From CBDDLD01 sp965230605 (GTDB taxonomy: Bacteria; Bacteroidota; Bacteroidia; Flavobacteriales; Flavobacteriaceae), in assembly GCA_965230605.1 (NCBI GenBank), contig CBDDLD010000004.1, positions 1,736,001 to 1,800,000 on the forward strand: a DNA stretch of 64,000 nt, in the 5' to 3' direction. Both the position numbers and the translations under genes were made by a program. Of this stretch, positions 1 through 9,887 are shown in pieces; position 1 is the stretch's first letter, and every line of letters starts with the position of its first letter. The notes below the pieces were generated by a model. It was not told the DNA's origin. It ran no database searches and saw only the letters and a list, made by a program, of their open reading frames with translations.

Positions 1-909
1 GAATTGTTTGTGGCTTATTATCAATGGAGGCTTAAAGCAAACGTCTATGTTGGTGTTGCATTAATAGCCTTAGTTATAGTTGCAGCACTATTAATCTTTG
101 GATTATATATGGGATATGGTCTTGTCTATTTCATTTCCATATATGTATTAGAGCGTGTTCTCATTCTATTTGGTTTATTAATTGCTTTTAACAAGCTTGA
201 AATTAAATTAACAGACCTAAAGTTTGACTACGCATTATTCAAAACACTTCTATTACAATCCTGGCCATTATTACTAGGGGCAATTTTAACAGCCCTTTAT
301 GCTAGGTTTGACCAGTTTTTGATTAAATACTTCTTAAGTATGTCTGATATCGGAATTTATGGCACTGCAATCATATTAACCCAAATCTGGTATGTGATTC
401 CTAGTCTCATAATTCCAATATTATATCCGAAAATTGCTGAAAAGAAAAAAGAAAAAGACTATGACAACTACTATAAAGTCATAACTTTACTCTATGGTAC
501 ACTGAATTACTTTGCACTAGGTGTTATCTTACTAATGTACATCTTTGGCGACTATATTATTCTAGAGTTGTACGGTAAAGAATATGCAGATAGTGTCTAT
601 ATTTTGAAAATATTAATATGGAATTTAATAATTCTGTTCCAAAGCCACCTTACTACCAGTATGATGATCATCGAAGGACGAGAACGCTACTTGTTTAATA
701 CAAAACTAGTGAGTGTAATCATAAATGTAGTATTAAATATTATATTCTTAGCAACCTACGGAATTGTATTTGCCGCATATTCGTTGCTGATATCTTCATT
801 TGTTTCATGGATTGTATTAGCTCTATTCGATTCCAAAATGCGCATGCTATTAAAACTGAATATCAAGTCTTATACGCTACCAATTAATTTTAAAAAATAT
901 ATGATCTAG
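1..909 (+). CDS. Wzx-type polysaccharide flippase, C-terminal part (cut by left edge)
   Basis: An open frame runs in from the left edge and stops at 907-909, so only about the last 300 residues are present of a protein that is usually 420-480. It is almost wholly hydrophobic, with around eight membrane helices and short basic loops, the look of MATE/Wzx-type transporters that flip undecaprenyl-linked repeat units across the inner membrane. Its place directly before an O-antigen polymerase-like gene and a run of glycosyltransferases supports that role. The next gene starts 1 base after the stop. The family assignment rests on hydropathy and context, since these proteins carry few conserved motifs. 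The true start lies outside the window. Confidence 0.75.
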   Translation, partial: ELFVAYYQWRLKANVYVGVALIALVIVAALLIFGLYMGYGLVYFISIYVLERVLILFGLLIAFNKLEIKLTDLKFDYALFKTLLLQSWPLLLGAILTALYARFDQFLIKYFLSMSDIGIYGTAIILTQIWYVIPSLIIPILYPKIAEKKKEKDYDNYYKVITLLYGTLNYFALGVILLMYIFGDYIILELYGKEYADSVYILKILIWNLIILFQSHLTTSMMIIEGRERYLFNTKLVSVIINVVLNIIFLATYGIVFAAYSLLISSFVSWIVLALFDSKMRMLLKLNIKSYTLPINFKKYMI

Positions 910-910
910 T

Positions 911-2107
911 TTGAGAGGAGTCATTTTCATATTGCTAATTATGTTTGCTTGTGTCTTTGACATTTATCTGTCGAGAGCAGGTTACAACCCCTCTACTCCT
1001 GCATATACATTTATCCCCTTATTTTTTGCCTTATTTGTTGTACGCTTCAATCCAAAACTGTACTTACAATACTTTAAGACACATACCGTATTTGTACTTC
1101 TTGCATTTTTAATACTCTCAGTAGCGTATTCATTAAAAGAAGGCCCTTCTACAGAGGCCATAATGACGGAGCTCATTAATGCAGTTATCACGCTTCTTTT
1201 TTACTTCTTTGTATTGATTTTGTTTTCTAGAAGTAAGGATAAAGTAATTCGATGGTTTTTATTTGCGAGTTTGATTTGCATTATTGGAAGTCTTCTATAT
1301 GATATGTTTGTTGGTCTAGACGCTATGAATGAAGACCTAAGAAAAGGTGGGTTTGCTGGTAATCCGAATATTGCCGCTTCAGCTATGAAATTATTGGGGC
1401 TATGTCTTATATATCTGTATAGAGAGAACAAGCTTATTAGAACATTACTTCTAGTTTTTGTTGTGCTTTCAGTTTTTATGACCTTCTCCAGAAGTGGAAT
1501 GCTAGGTATCGTGTTAATGTCTTTCTTCCTACTCTTAAACAATTGGAAGTCTAAAATAGACATCAATTTAAAAACAGTTACGCAAGCCTTTATAAAAATT
1601 GTATTATCATTTGTACTTATATACACGGTACTCTTAACAGCAACAAACTACTTAAAAAAAGAGATTCCAGAATTTGGTATGGGTGATGCCGCTAAGCGTA
1701 TTGATATGTTGTTAGGAAGAGCGTCTAGCACAACCGGAACCAGAGATGACCAAGGAAAGTATGGTAGAAAAGGATTGCTTAAAATCTATATTAACAAGTT
1801 TAGAGAAAATCCTTTTGGCTATGGCACCGGGCATACATCAGATAAGTTGATCAATGTGAAGGACACGCATAATTTCTACTTAAAAATGGCTGTGAACTAT
1901 GGTATTATCGGATTAGTCATCTTATTAATGTTCTTTTTCATTTCGGCCAAAAGAAGCATTCAATACGATAACTATTATTATTTAATTTTTACGATTGTAA
2001 TCATGGCAGAATGTATTGCCTCTCATAATGTATTACAAGAACGCCCTACTCTCATTGCTTTAGCATTTTTTGATAGTAGGTTATATAGGTTTAATAAAAG
2101 CGACTAA
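911..2107 (+). CDS. O-antigen polymerase/ligase-like membrane protein (Wzy)
   Basis: A 398-residue protein with about ten to twelve membrane helices. A central TFSRSGMLG segment and a late DTHNFYLKMAVNYGIIGL segment match the Wzy_C/O-antigen ligase pattern, in which a large periplasmic loop precedes a His-Asn-x-Tyr motif. Inside a locus with a flippase and a phosphoglycosyl transferase, repeat-unit polymerase is more likely than lipid A ligase. Both belong to this superfamily and the sequence alone does not separate them. The best start is TTG at 911, one base after the flippase stop; an in-frame ATG at 941 is the alternative. It lies 5 bases before asnB, so the genes are surely co-transcribed. 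Confidence 0.75.
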   Translation: MRGVIFILLIMFACVFDIYLSRAGYNPSTPAYTFIPLFFALFVVRFNPKLYLQYFKTHTVFVLLAFLILSVAYSLKEGPSTEAIMTELINAVITLLFYFFVLILFSRSKDKVIRWFLFASLICIIGSLLYDMFVGLDAMNEDLRKGGFAGNPNIAASAMKLLGLCLIYLYRENKLIRTLLLVFVVLSVFMTFSRSGMLGIVLMSFFLLLNNWKSKIDINLKTVTQAFIKIVLSFVLIYTVLLTATNYLKKEIPEFGMGDAAKRIDMLLGRASSTTGTRDDQGKYGRKGLLKIYINKFRENPFGYGTGHTSDKLINVKDTHNFYLKMAVNYGIIGLVILLMFFFISAKRSIQYDNYYYLIFTIVIMAECIASHNVLQERPTLIALAFFDSRLYRFNKSD

Positions 2108-2112
2108 CCAAC

Positions 2113-3954
2113 ATGTGCGGAATATACGGAACAACCATACCATACCATCTAGAACAAGTTAAGCAAAAGCTTGAACGCACAAGTTTTCGTGGGCCAGACC
2201 GATTGCAATACGAATATATGGACGATTCAAAATCTGTGATATTCGGACACAACAGGCTTGCAATTATAGATCTTGATGCTAGATCGAACCAGCCATTCAG
2301 ATACCAACATCTTAGTCTAGTTTTTAATGGTGAGATCTATAACTTTAAATCTCTAAAAGAAGAGCTTGTTAAAGATGGCTTTTCTTTCCGCACTGAAAGT
2401 GACACAGAAGTTATTTGCGCCTTGTATATAAAATACGGCGAAGCTTGTGTTGAACATTTAAACGGTATGTTCGCATTCGTCATATATGATTCTCAAAAGC
2501 AGGAGTTTTTTGGAGCCAGAGATCGATTGGGGCAAAAACCGTTGTATATCTATAGGGACGGAACAGATTTCGAATTTTCTAGTCAGATCTCATCGATACA
2601 ATTACATCATAACAAGCTAAGCATTTCAAGCAAAGCCATTAACTACTATTTGTCTTGGGGTAATGTTCCGGATCCGCATAGTATTTTTAATGAAGTTGAA
2701 AAACTACTGCCCGGCTACAGTTTCAAATTCAACATTAAAACCGGAGACTATAAAACATCTCAATATTGGGATGTTGATTATAAAAAAGAAAAAACATTTG
2801 ATGGCTCATATGAAGATGCCAAGGAAACGTTAGACACCCTATTAACAGAAGCGGTAGATCTAAGGCTTTTTGCAGATGTGCCTGTCGGTGTGTTCCTCTC
2901 AGGAGGTATTGATTCGTCTTTAATTGCAGCATTAGCAACCAAAACATCATCTAATAAAATAAAAACGTTTTCTGTAAAATTCAATGAAGATAAATTTGAC
3001 GAAAGTCAATACGCCAGAAAAGTAGCCAATCATCTAGATACTGATCACCATGAGATTGTTTGTCATGTTGATGAAGGGTTAGAACTTATTGAGAATTTTG
3101 CTCATTTCTATGATGAACCTTTTGCCGATTCATCAGCAATACCAACCATGTTATTATCCAAACATACACGAAAGCATGTTACGGTTGCACTTTCTGGAGA
3201 TGCTGGAGATGAATTGTTCATTGGCTATACACGATATCTAACGCAAAAAGCGGAATCGTTATACAACATTCCAAAGTTAATTAGGCAACCTGTTGGCACA
3301 GCTATAGGTGTGCTACCTAATTACAAAATGAAAGTGATCTCTAAAGCTTTTAAGATCAAGGATTTTAATGATTATTATCTGAATGCTTTTATAGGCATAG
3401 ATCATAGTTGGATAGATAAAGACTTTGACACTTTAGATGTTCCGGAAGCTAAATACTTAAAGCATAAATATAGTGGTAAGCAAGAACGTATGGCCACATT
3501 TGATCTAAAAACGTATTTAAACTGGGATATCAATACCAAAGTAGATAGAGCTGCTATGGCCTTTTCTTTAGAAACAAGATCACCAATAATGGATTACAGA
3601 GTTGCTGAATTAGCAAACAGCTTGCCTACAGATTATAAAATACAGGGTAATAATCAGAAACGCATACTTAAAGACGTACTCTATAAATATGTTCCGGAAG
3701 CCTATTTTCAAAGACCTAAGTCTGGTTTTACCATGCCATTCTCTGAGTGGTTTAGAGGACATTTAAAAGATCATGTTTTAGATGAACTGAGTGACCGTGA
3801 ACTGAAAACAATTCCTGGAATAAATGTAGATGAAGTTAGCTTTAGAATTAAACAGCATATGAATTCCGAATGGGATCGTTACCCAATGATTTGGCGTTTA
3901 TTGGTTTTGAAACAATGGCTAAAGAATAATAAAAACGGGTATTCTATTCAATAA
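2113..3954 (+). CDS. asnB: AsnB-type glutamine-dependent amidotransferase (first copy)
   Basis: A 613-residue class II glutamine amidotransferase fused to an asparagine synthetase domain. Cys2 of MCGIYG is the glutaminase nucleophile once Met is removed, NGEIYN lies at residues 72-77, and the PP-loop SGGIDSS at about 263-269 binds ATP. SGDAGDELF is the conserved synthetase motif further on. Length and motifs are complete. In surface-polysaccharide clusters such enzymes (WbpS-like) convert the carboxylate of a uronic acid to an amide instead of making free asparagine. The position between wzy and a glycosyltransferase favours the sugar role, but that is inference. It lies 1 base before the next gene. 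Confidence 0.88.
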   Translation: MCGIYGTTIPYHLEQVKQKLERTSFRGPDRLQYEYMDDSKSVIFGHNRLAIIDLDARSNQPFRYQHLSLVFNGEIYNFKSLKEELVKDGFSFRTESDTEVICALYIKYGEACVEHLNGMFAFVIYDSQKQEFFGARDRLGQKPLYIYRDGTDFEFSSQISSIQLHHNKLSISSKAINYYLSWGNVPDPHSIFNEVEKLLPGYSFKFNIKTGDYKTSQYWDVDYKKEKTFDGSYEDAKETLDTLLTEAVDLRLFADVPVGVFLSGGIDSSLIAALATKTSSNKIKTFSVKFNEDKFDESQYARKVANHLDTDHHEIVCHVDEGLELIENFAHFYDEPFADSSAIPTMLLSKHTRKHVTVALSGDAGDELFIGYTRYLTQKAESLYNIPKLIRQPVGTAIGVLPNYKMKVISKAFKIKDFNDYYLNAFIGIDHSWIDKDFDTLDVPEAKYLKHKYSGKQERMATFDLKTYLNWDINTKVDRAAMAFSLETRSPIMDYRVAELANSLPTDYKIQGNNQKRILKDVLYKYVPEAYFQRPKSGFTMPFSEWFRGHLKDHVLDELSDRELKTIPGINVDEVSFRIKQHMNSEWDRYPMIWRLLVLKQWLKNNKNGYSIQ

Positions 3955-3955
3955 C

Positions 3956-5041
3956 ATGTCGCAGAAGAAAATAAATATAGCCGTCGTTTTACCTACACTT
4001 CATCCCGGAGGTGCAGAGCGTGTACTCACCTTTGTTGCGGATAACTTAAACAAAGAGGTCTTTAATACTACCTTAGTTATTATTGGCAAGAAAAGTGAAG
4101 CATCTTATGAGGTAAAGACCATAAATACGGTTTTCTTTGAAAAACCAAGAGTTCTATCCGGTATACCTACACTTTATAAGTACATTAAAAAATATAAACC
4201 AGATGTTGTGTTAAGTGCAGTTGGTCATTTAAATACGGTAACTGCATACATGTCGTGGTTGTTCCCTAAGACCAAATTTGTTGCCAGAGAAGTTAATGTC
4301 CTAAGTGTTTTAGCTAAGTATAGTACTAATAAGAGTGCCGGGGTTATGGAATTCTTAGGTAAAAAGCGCTTTAATAAATTTGACAAGATCATATGTCAGT
4401 CTAAAGACATGCTGAAAGATCTTAATGATAGCTATAAGATTAAGCAAGATAAATTAGTCGTAATAAACAACCCAATAACTGATGGGTTTATATTAAAAAA
4501 TAAGTTACAGACCTCTAATCCTATTCAATTTATAACTGTAGCCAGATTAGTAAAACAAAAAGGGCATGCAAGAATTGTTGAAGCTCTAGGAAAATTAGAC
4601 TTCCCTTTTCATTATACAATGATCGGTGATGGGCCGGAAAAGGATATGCTTTTTGACCGTATGGAAACTTTAGGTTATAGAAACCAGGTTACCAATATTC
4701 CTTTTACAAAGGAAGTCAATAAATACCTCTCAGAAAGTGATGTTTATTTACAAGGCTCATATGTTGAAGGCTTTCCAAATGCTATTATAGAAAGCTGTAT
4801 GGTAGGCACACCTATAGTTGCATTTAATGCTCCGGGAGGAATTAATGAAATTATTGAAAAAGGTATTAACGGATATATTGCTGAAAATGAAGAGGAGTAT
4901 ATCAGTTTCATCAATCATTATAATAATAAAGGTGTTCCTCCTCCTACCGAAGTGAGTCACTCTGTTACGAAAAGGTACCACAAGGATATCATTATAAAAA
5001 AGTATGAAGATCTATTTCTAGAATTGACCAAAGCCTCATGA
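3956..5041 (+). CDS. GT4 family glycosyltransferase
   Basis: A 361-residue GT-B fold retaining glycosyltransferase. The N-terminal LPTLHPGGAERVL is the usual acceptor-domain glycine loop. The C-terminal donor domain begins with VARLVKQKG and carries the E-x7-E motif at about residues 271-279 (EGFPNAIIE), which holds the nucleotide-sugar. It should add one sugar to the lipid-linked repeat unit on the cytoplasmic face of the inner membrane; donor and linkage cannot be read from sequence. It begins 1 base after asnB, and its stop overlaps the start of the next glycosyltransferase in an ATGA, a sign of coupled translation. Confidence 0.85.
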   Translation: MSQKKINIAVVLPTLHPGGAERVLTFVADNLNKEVFNTTLVIIGKKSEASYEVKTINTVFFEKPRVLSGIPTLYKYIKKYKPDVVLSAVGHLNTVTAYMSWLFPKTKFVAREVNVLSVLAKYSTNKSAGVMEFLGKKRFNKFDKIICQSKDMLKDLNDSYKIKQDKLVVINNPITDGFILKNKLQTSNPIQFITVARLVKQKGHARIVEALGKLDFPFHYTMIGDGPEKDMLFDRMETLGYRNQVTNIPFTKEVNKYLSESDVYLQGSYVEGFPNAIIESCMVGTPIVAFNAPGGINEIIEKGINGYIAENEEEYISFINHYNNKGVPPPTEVSHSVTKRYHKDIIIKKYEDLFLELTKAS

Positions 5042-6192
5042 AAGAAAAGAAAAACATAAGTGTATTAACTATTGACTATGGTGCCGGAGGCGCAGAACGT
5101 GTCATTAGTCTTTTGCTAAAAGAAATGGTAAAAGATTTTAATGTTACTCTGGTCATTTTTTATGACTATGTCGATTATGATATTCCGGAAGGTGTAGAAT
5201 TGGTCGTTCTTTTACCTAAAGGTGATCGTATTAATACGCTATACCGAAAAGCAAAAGACACAATGCTTGTCTCTAACAAGTATAGTAGACTTATTAAAGA
5301 GAAAAGTATAGATGTTTCACTTTCATTTTTAGCATTGCCAAATATTATTAATGGTATTGTAGGCAAGCGCAATAAACAGCTACGCACTGTGATTAGTGAG
5401 CGTTGTTTCCCTTCAATTATGTACACAGCTAACCGATCTTCAAACTTCTTAGCGAAGTATGTGTTTCCGGTATATTACCCAAAAAACGATCATTTATTTT
5501 CAAACTCGGAATATATCAATATAGATCTGAAAGAAAATTTTAAGGTGAATATGCCAATGTCTGTAGTATATAATCCTATAGAGATAGATGACAGTCATAT
5601 AAAATCGGTGGACTCTATTACACCTACATCACAACTGAATATTATAAATGTGGGTACTATCTATGAGCCTAAAAATCAGAAGTTGATCATTAGTGCTTTA
5701 AGTAAATTAGACAAGGAAGAATATAACTTAACCATTCTGGGCGTAGGAGAACTAGAAGATGAAACCAAGGCTTATACCAATGAGCTTGGTTTAGATGATA
5801 ATGTCAATTTCAAAGGAAAGGTCAACAATGTTAAGGATTATCTTATAGAAAGTGATTGCTTTGTACTATCATCAAATACTGAAGGGTTTCCGAATGTTGT
5901 TCTTGAAGCTATGGCAGCAGGGCTACCGGTGATATCCACCAACTGTATGTCTGGGCCATTAGAATTGCTTAATGATAATGAACCGGTATCTATTTCGGAT
6001 GGTGCATTTTATGAAGCAAAATACGGCATACTAATCAATGTAGGTGATGCTGAAGCATTAGCCAAAGCATTGACATATTACAAGGAAAACCCTGAGGTAA
6101 GAAAGCGTTATAGTGAAGTTGGTTTTGAGCGTGCTAAAGAGAACAGTTTACCAAATATATATAAACAAGTAAAGGAACTATTAATCCATTAG
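5038..6192 (+). CDS. GT4 family glycosyltransferase
   Basis: A 384-residue GT-B glycosyltransferase related to the preceding one: it opens with a similar DYGAGGAERVI loop and carries EGFPNVVLE at about residues 282-290 as the E-x7-E donor motif. The C-terminal part, GILINVGDAEALAKAL, is typical of the Glycos_transf_1 domain. It overlaps the upstream gene by 4 bases (ATGA) and lies 3 bases before the second asnB. The two adjacent GT4 genes may be an old duplication that now serves two linkages. Substrate is unknown. Confidence 0.85.
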   Translation: MKEKKNISVLTIDYGAGGAERVISLLLKEMVKDFNVTLVIFYDYVDYDIPEGVELVVLLPKGDRINTLYRKAKDTMLVSNKYSRLIKEKSIDVSLSFLALPNIINGIVGKRNKQLRTVISERCFPSIMYTANRSSNFLAKYVFPVYYPKNDHLFSNSEYINIDLKENFKVNMPMSVVYNPIEIDDSHIKSVDSITPTSQLNIINVGTIYEPKNQKLIISALSKLDKEEYNLTILGVGELEDETKAYTNELGLDDNVNFKGKVNNVKDYLIESDCFVLSSNTEGFPNVVLEAMAAGLPVISTNCMSGPLELLNDNEPVSISDGAFYEAKYGILINVGDAEALAKALTYYKENPEVRKRYSEVGFERAKENSLPNIYKQVKELLIH

Positions 6193-6195
6193 GGA

Positions 6196-8097
6196 ATGTG
6201 TGGAATTAACGGCATAATAACGAATACAGCGGTTGATGATAAGCTATTACATGAAAAAATAGCGAAGATGAATCAATTGATATTCCATCGTGGACCTGAC
6301 GAAGACGGGTTTTATGCCCATAGTACAGAATCTTCATCAGTGGCTATGGCCATGCGCCGATTGTCTATTATCGATTTAAGCACCGGAAAGCAACCAATGT
6401 ATTCAGAAGATCAGTCTATTGGTATTGTCTTTAATGGTGAAATTTACAATTACCGTTCTCTAAAAGAAAATCTAATTAAAGAAGGTGTCACTTTTAATAC
6501 AACCAGTGACACTGAAGTCATTCTAAGACTTTATGAAAATAAAGGCGTAGAAGCATTTAAAATGCTGGATGGCATGTTTGGTTTTAGCATTCATGACAAG
6601 AACAAGAATAAAGTATATATCGCCAGAGATTTCTTCGGAGAAAAACCATTGTATTACACAAAAACTAAAGATGCATTTATATATGCATCAGAGCTTAAGT
6701 CTATAGTAAGCTACTTACCCGGAAAGCCTAGTATATGTAGAGAAGGTTTAAACTTATACTTTAGATTAACATATATACCTGCACCATATACAATATATAA
6801 AGGTGTTTATAAACTGCCATCGAATCATTATATAGAATTTGATCAGTCTACAGATACGTTTTCTATCCATGAGATTGAAAAACCAACACCAATAGAGAAA
6901 CAAGAGGTCTCTTTTGATGTAGCAAAAAAGCAAGTGCATGATCTTGTTATGCAAAGCGTTGAGAGTCGATCTATTGCAGATGTGTCTTTAGGAACATTCT
7001 TATCTGGAGGTGTCGACTCCTCAGTAGTGTCTTATTGTTTATCTGAAATAAGCACAGAAAAGGTAGAAACATTTTCTATAGGTTTTGAAAAGAAAACTTA
7101 TGATGAAACAGATAAGTCACAGATCGTAGCTAAGCGTATCAATAGTAATCATCATGAATTTATTGTAAAAGAAAGTGACTTCAGAGATAATGTAGATGAG
7201 ATACTGCTAAACTTTGACGAACCTTTTGCTGACTCTTCTGCCCTACCAACATATCTGGTTTCTAAGCATGCCAGAGACTATGTAAAAGTGGCTTTAACTG
7301 GAGATGGCGGCGACGAAGTTTTTGGCGGTTACAACAAGTACTACATGGGAAAGTTGAACAATAAGTACACCTCTGTTATTCCAAATGGGCTACACAAACA
7401 AGTTCTGAAATTATCTTCCGGATTACTAAAGTATAAAGATGATAACAGAGGAAAGCGGTTTAAGATGAATAGGCTACTTAAAGCAATCAACTACTCAGGT
7501 GATCAGTATTGGAACATTATATCATTAGCATTCACAGATGAAGAAAAAGTCCAGTTACTAAACCAAGATTATTTAATTGAACACACCTTCAATGAGTATA
7601 AGACACGCTTAGGTCAGAACAACCCACGAACCTTAACCGATTTTAGAGCTATTGATAAAAACATTAGTCTTGAAGGCGATATGCTTGTAAAGGTAGACCG
7701 CACGAGTATGCTGAACTCTTTAGAATGTAGAGCTCCCTTCTTAAATAAAGCCATTTGGGATTATACCAATACTTTACCAGAAAACTACTTGTTGAAAGGC
7801 TGGAATAAAAAATACATTCTTAAGGAAGCATTTGCAGATAAGTTTCCTCCTGGTTTTTTAGATAAATCTAAGCAAGGATTTGGAGTGCCTGTTGGTGATT
7901 GGCTAAGAGCAAGTTTGAAACCTGAATTAGAGTCCTATATAGACCCAAAGTTTATTGAAAGTCAAGGATTGTTTAAGCCTGATTACATTACCGATTTGGT
8001 TAAAAATCATATTGCAGGTAAAGAAGACAATAGTCTTAGGGTCTGGAGTTTTTACGCCTTTCAAAAATGGTATCATAATACGTATTTAATGCTTTAA
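6196..8097 (+). CDS. asnB: AsnB-type glutamine-dependent amidotransferase (second copy)
   Basis: A 633-residue protein with the same architecture as the copy at 2113: MCGINGI with nucleophile Cys2, HRGPDEDG, NGEIYN at about 80-85, PP-loop SGGVDSS at about 270-276, and TGDGGDEVFGGY. It is clearly a paralogue and not a recent copy, since the sequences differ throughout. The more canonical HRGPDEDG and GGDEVFGGY blocks make it look closer to the exopolysaccharide amidotransferase type. Two amidotransferases in one locus suggest two distinct amidated sugars, or one sugar amidation and one biosynthetic activity. It sits 3 bases after a GT4 gene and 2 bases before the next. Confidence 0.88.
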   Translation: MCGINGIITNTAVDDKLLHEKIAKMNQLIFHRGPDEDGFYAHSTESSSVAMAMRRLSIIDLSTGKQPMYSEDQSIGIVFNGEIYNYRSLKENLIKEGVTFNTTSDTEVILRLYENKGVEAFKMLDGMFGFSIHDKNKNKVYIARDFFGEKPLYYTKTKDAFIYASELKSIVSYLPGKPSICREGLNLYFRLTYIPAPYTIYKGVYKLPSNHYIEFDQSTDTFSIHEIEKPTPIEKQEVSFDVAKKQVHDLVMQSVESRSIADVSLGTFLSGGVDSSVVSYCLSEISTEKVETFSIGFEKKTYDETDKSQIVAKRINSNHHEFIVKESDFRDNVDEILLNFDEPFADSSALPTYLVSKHARDYVKVALTGDGGDEVFGGYNKYYMGKLNNKYTSVIPNGLHKQVLKLSSGLLKYKDDNRGKRFKMNRLLKAINYSGDQYWNIISLAFTDEEKVQLLNQDYLIEHTFNEYKTRLGQNNPRTLTDFRAIDKNISLEGDMLVKVDRTSMLNSLECRAPFLNKAIWDYTNTLPENYLLKGWNKKYILKEAFADKFPPGFLDKSKQGFGVPVGDWLRASLKPELESYIDPKFIESQGLFKPDYITDLVKNHIAGKEDNSLRVWSFYAFQKWYHNTYLML

Positions 8098-8099
8098 TC

Positions 8100-9248
8100 A
8101 TGAAAAAAATTATACGTATAACCACCGTCCCTACATCCTTAAAGACCTTGCTAAAAGGTCAATTAGGCTTTATGAGTGCTCATTACAATGTCATTGGGGT
8201 ATCTAGTAGCGGCAAGGAAATGGACGATGTAGAACATGATGAAGGCATTACAACCCATATTGTAGAAATGACAAGATCTATAACACCAATTAAAGATCTC
8301 ATTGCAACCTACAAGCTCTATAAGTTTATCAAAAAAGAAAACCCTTTTATCGTTCATACGCATACGCCAAAGGCAGGAACTCTGGGTATGCTAGCAGCTA
8401 AGTTAGCTAAAGTACCTCACCGACTGCATACTATTGCCGGGTTACCTCTATTGGAAACCAAAGGATTGAAGCGCAAGATTCTAAATATTGTAGAAAAAAT
8501 CACATACCGAAATGCCACACTAATACTTCCGAATTCTTTTGGTATGCTAGACATTATAAAGCAACATGGCTTTACCAAGGATTCTAAACTAAAAGTCATA
8601 GGAAAAGGCAGTTCAAATGGTATTGATACCGGTTATTTTGACCCGAAAAATATTTCAACAGAACAAAAAGCCCAATTAAAGAAAGACTTAGATGTAAAGT
8701 CAGATGATTTTGTATATGTATTTGTAGGTCGCTTAGTTAGAGACAAAGGCATTAATGAGTTAATAAGTGCTTTCAAACGAATAAACACACAACACAGCAA
8801 TACAAAGTTATTACTTGTTGGCAGTTACGAAACAGAGTTAGATCCTTTAGCAGATAAAACCCTTAAAACCATAAATGCTAATCCTAATATTATCTCTGTA
8901 GGATGGCAAAATGATGTTAGGCCATATTTTGCAATTTCAGATGCCCTTGCATTTCCAAGCTATAGAGAAGGATTCCCAAATGTTGTGATGCAAGCAGGCG
9001 CTATGGAACTTTCAAGCATTGTTACAGATATAAATGGGTGTAATGAGATTATTACACATAGCAATAATGGTCTAATTATACCGGTAAAGAATGAAGAAGC
9101 ATTATACCAATCTATGAATATGTTAGTTTCAGATCGTTCTTTAAATAAATCTCTAGCGCGCTCAGCTAGAAGTTCAATAATTAAAAGTTATCAAAGGTCA
9201 TATATCTGGAATGAATTGTTAACCTTATATAAATCTTTAGAAAAGTAA
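8100..9248 (+). CDS. GT4 family glycosyltransferase (PglA-like)
   Basis: A 382-residue GT-B glycosyltransferase. HTHTPKAGTLGMLAAKLAKV near residue 80 and VGRLVRDKGI mark the two domains, and resemble transferases that add the second sugar to a diacetamido-sugar on the lipid carrier. The donor motif reads EGFPNVVMQ at about 290-298, so the second Glu of E-x7-E is Gln. I recall this variant in related Bacteroidota enzymes, so I do not read it as inactivation. The stop codon shares one base with the start of the phosphoglycosyl transferase (TAATG), which fits sequential action on the same lipid-linked intermediate. Confidence 0.83.
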   Translation: MKKIIRITTVPTSLKTLLKGQLGFMSAHYNVIGVSSSGKEMDDVEHDEGITTHIVEMTRSITPIKDLIATYKLYKFIKKENPFIVHTHTPKAGTLGMLAAKLAKVPHRLHTIAGLPLLETKGLKRKILNIVEKITYRNATLILPNSFGMLDIIKQHGFTKDSKLKVIGKGSSNGIDTGYFDPKNISTEQKAQLKKDLDVKSDDFVYVFVGRLVRDKGINELISAFKRINTQHSNTKLLLVGSYETELDPLADKTLKTINANPNIISVGWQNDVRPYFAISDALAFPSYREGFPNVVMQAGAMELSSIVTDINGCNEIITHSNNGLIIPVKNEEALYQSMNMLVSDRSLNKSLARSARSSIIKSYQRSYIWNELLTLYKSLEK

Positions 9249-9865
9249 TGTACGCTAAATTTACAAAACGGTTTTTTGATTTTTTCGCCGCATTAATTGG
9301 GTTAATTATCGTATCTCCAATATTTATAATAATTATTGCGGCTTTACTAATTGCAAATAATGGCAAAGTATTCTTCTACCAAACGCGAACTGGTATAAAA
9401 GGAAAACTCTTTACCATTATAAAATTGAAAACGATGAACGACAAAAGAGATGCATCCGGAGAGTTACTCCCAGCATTGGAGCGGGTTACCAAAATTGGTG
9501 ACTTCTGTCGAAAATACTCCCTTGATGAAATTCCGCAGTTGATCAATATTGTAAAAGGTGACATGAGCCTTATTGGTCCAAGACCCCTATTGCCTCAGTA
9601 TTTACAACATTACAGCAAAGAGCAAAATAGAAGGCATGATGTAATGCCGGGTATAACCGGGTGGGCACAAATTAATGGTAGAAACACTATTAGTTGGGAA
9701 GAAAAATTTAAGCTAGACGTCTATTATGTAGATCAACAATCGTTTCTATTTGACCTCAAAATCTTGTGGTTAACATTCAATAAAGTCATTAGCAGAAAAG
9801 ACATCAATAGTTCTGAAACCTTAGACATGCCGTTATTTACCGGCAGCAATAATGAAAACGATTAA
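9248..9865 (+). CDS. Phosphoglycosyl transferase, small PglC/WcaJ-C type
   Basis: A 205-residue monotopic initiating sugar transferase. One N-terminal re-entrant hydrophobic segment (residues about 10-37) is followed by KLKTM, the catalytic Asp-Glu pair D93-E94 in SLDEIPQ, and the GPRPLL and PGITGWAQINGRN blocks. It transfers a sugar phosphate from a UDP-sugar to undecaprenyl phosphate and so starts repeat-unit assembly. Short PglC-like forms usually use a diacetamidobacillosamine-type donor, which agrees with the dehydratase and aminotransferase encoded at 12087-15115. It overlaps the upstream gene by 1 base. Confidence 0.9.
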   Translation: MYAKFTKRFFDFFAALIGLIIVSPIFIIIIAALLIANNGKVFFYQTRTGIKGKLFTIIKLKTMNDKRDASGELLPALERVTKIGDFCRKYSLDEIPQLINIVKGDMSLIGPRPLLPQYLQHYSKEQNRRHDVMPGITGWAQINGRNTISWEEKFKLDVYYVDQQSFLFDLKILWLTFNKVISRKDINSSETLDMPLFTGSNNEND

Positions 9866-9887
9866 TTAAAACGCATCATTGTTAACT

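Noticed and set aside
1201..1626. 141-residue minus-strand frame inside the Wzy-like gene
   Set aside because: Reverse-strand reading of hydrophobic codons; no family features.
8967..8993. E-x7-Q in the GT at 8100 as a sign of an inactive enzyme
   Set aside because: The same change seems usual in related transferases, and the rest of the protein is intact.
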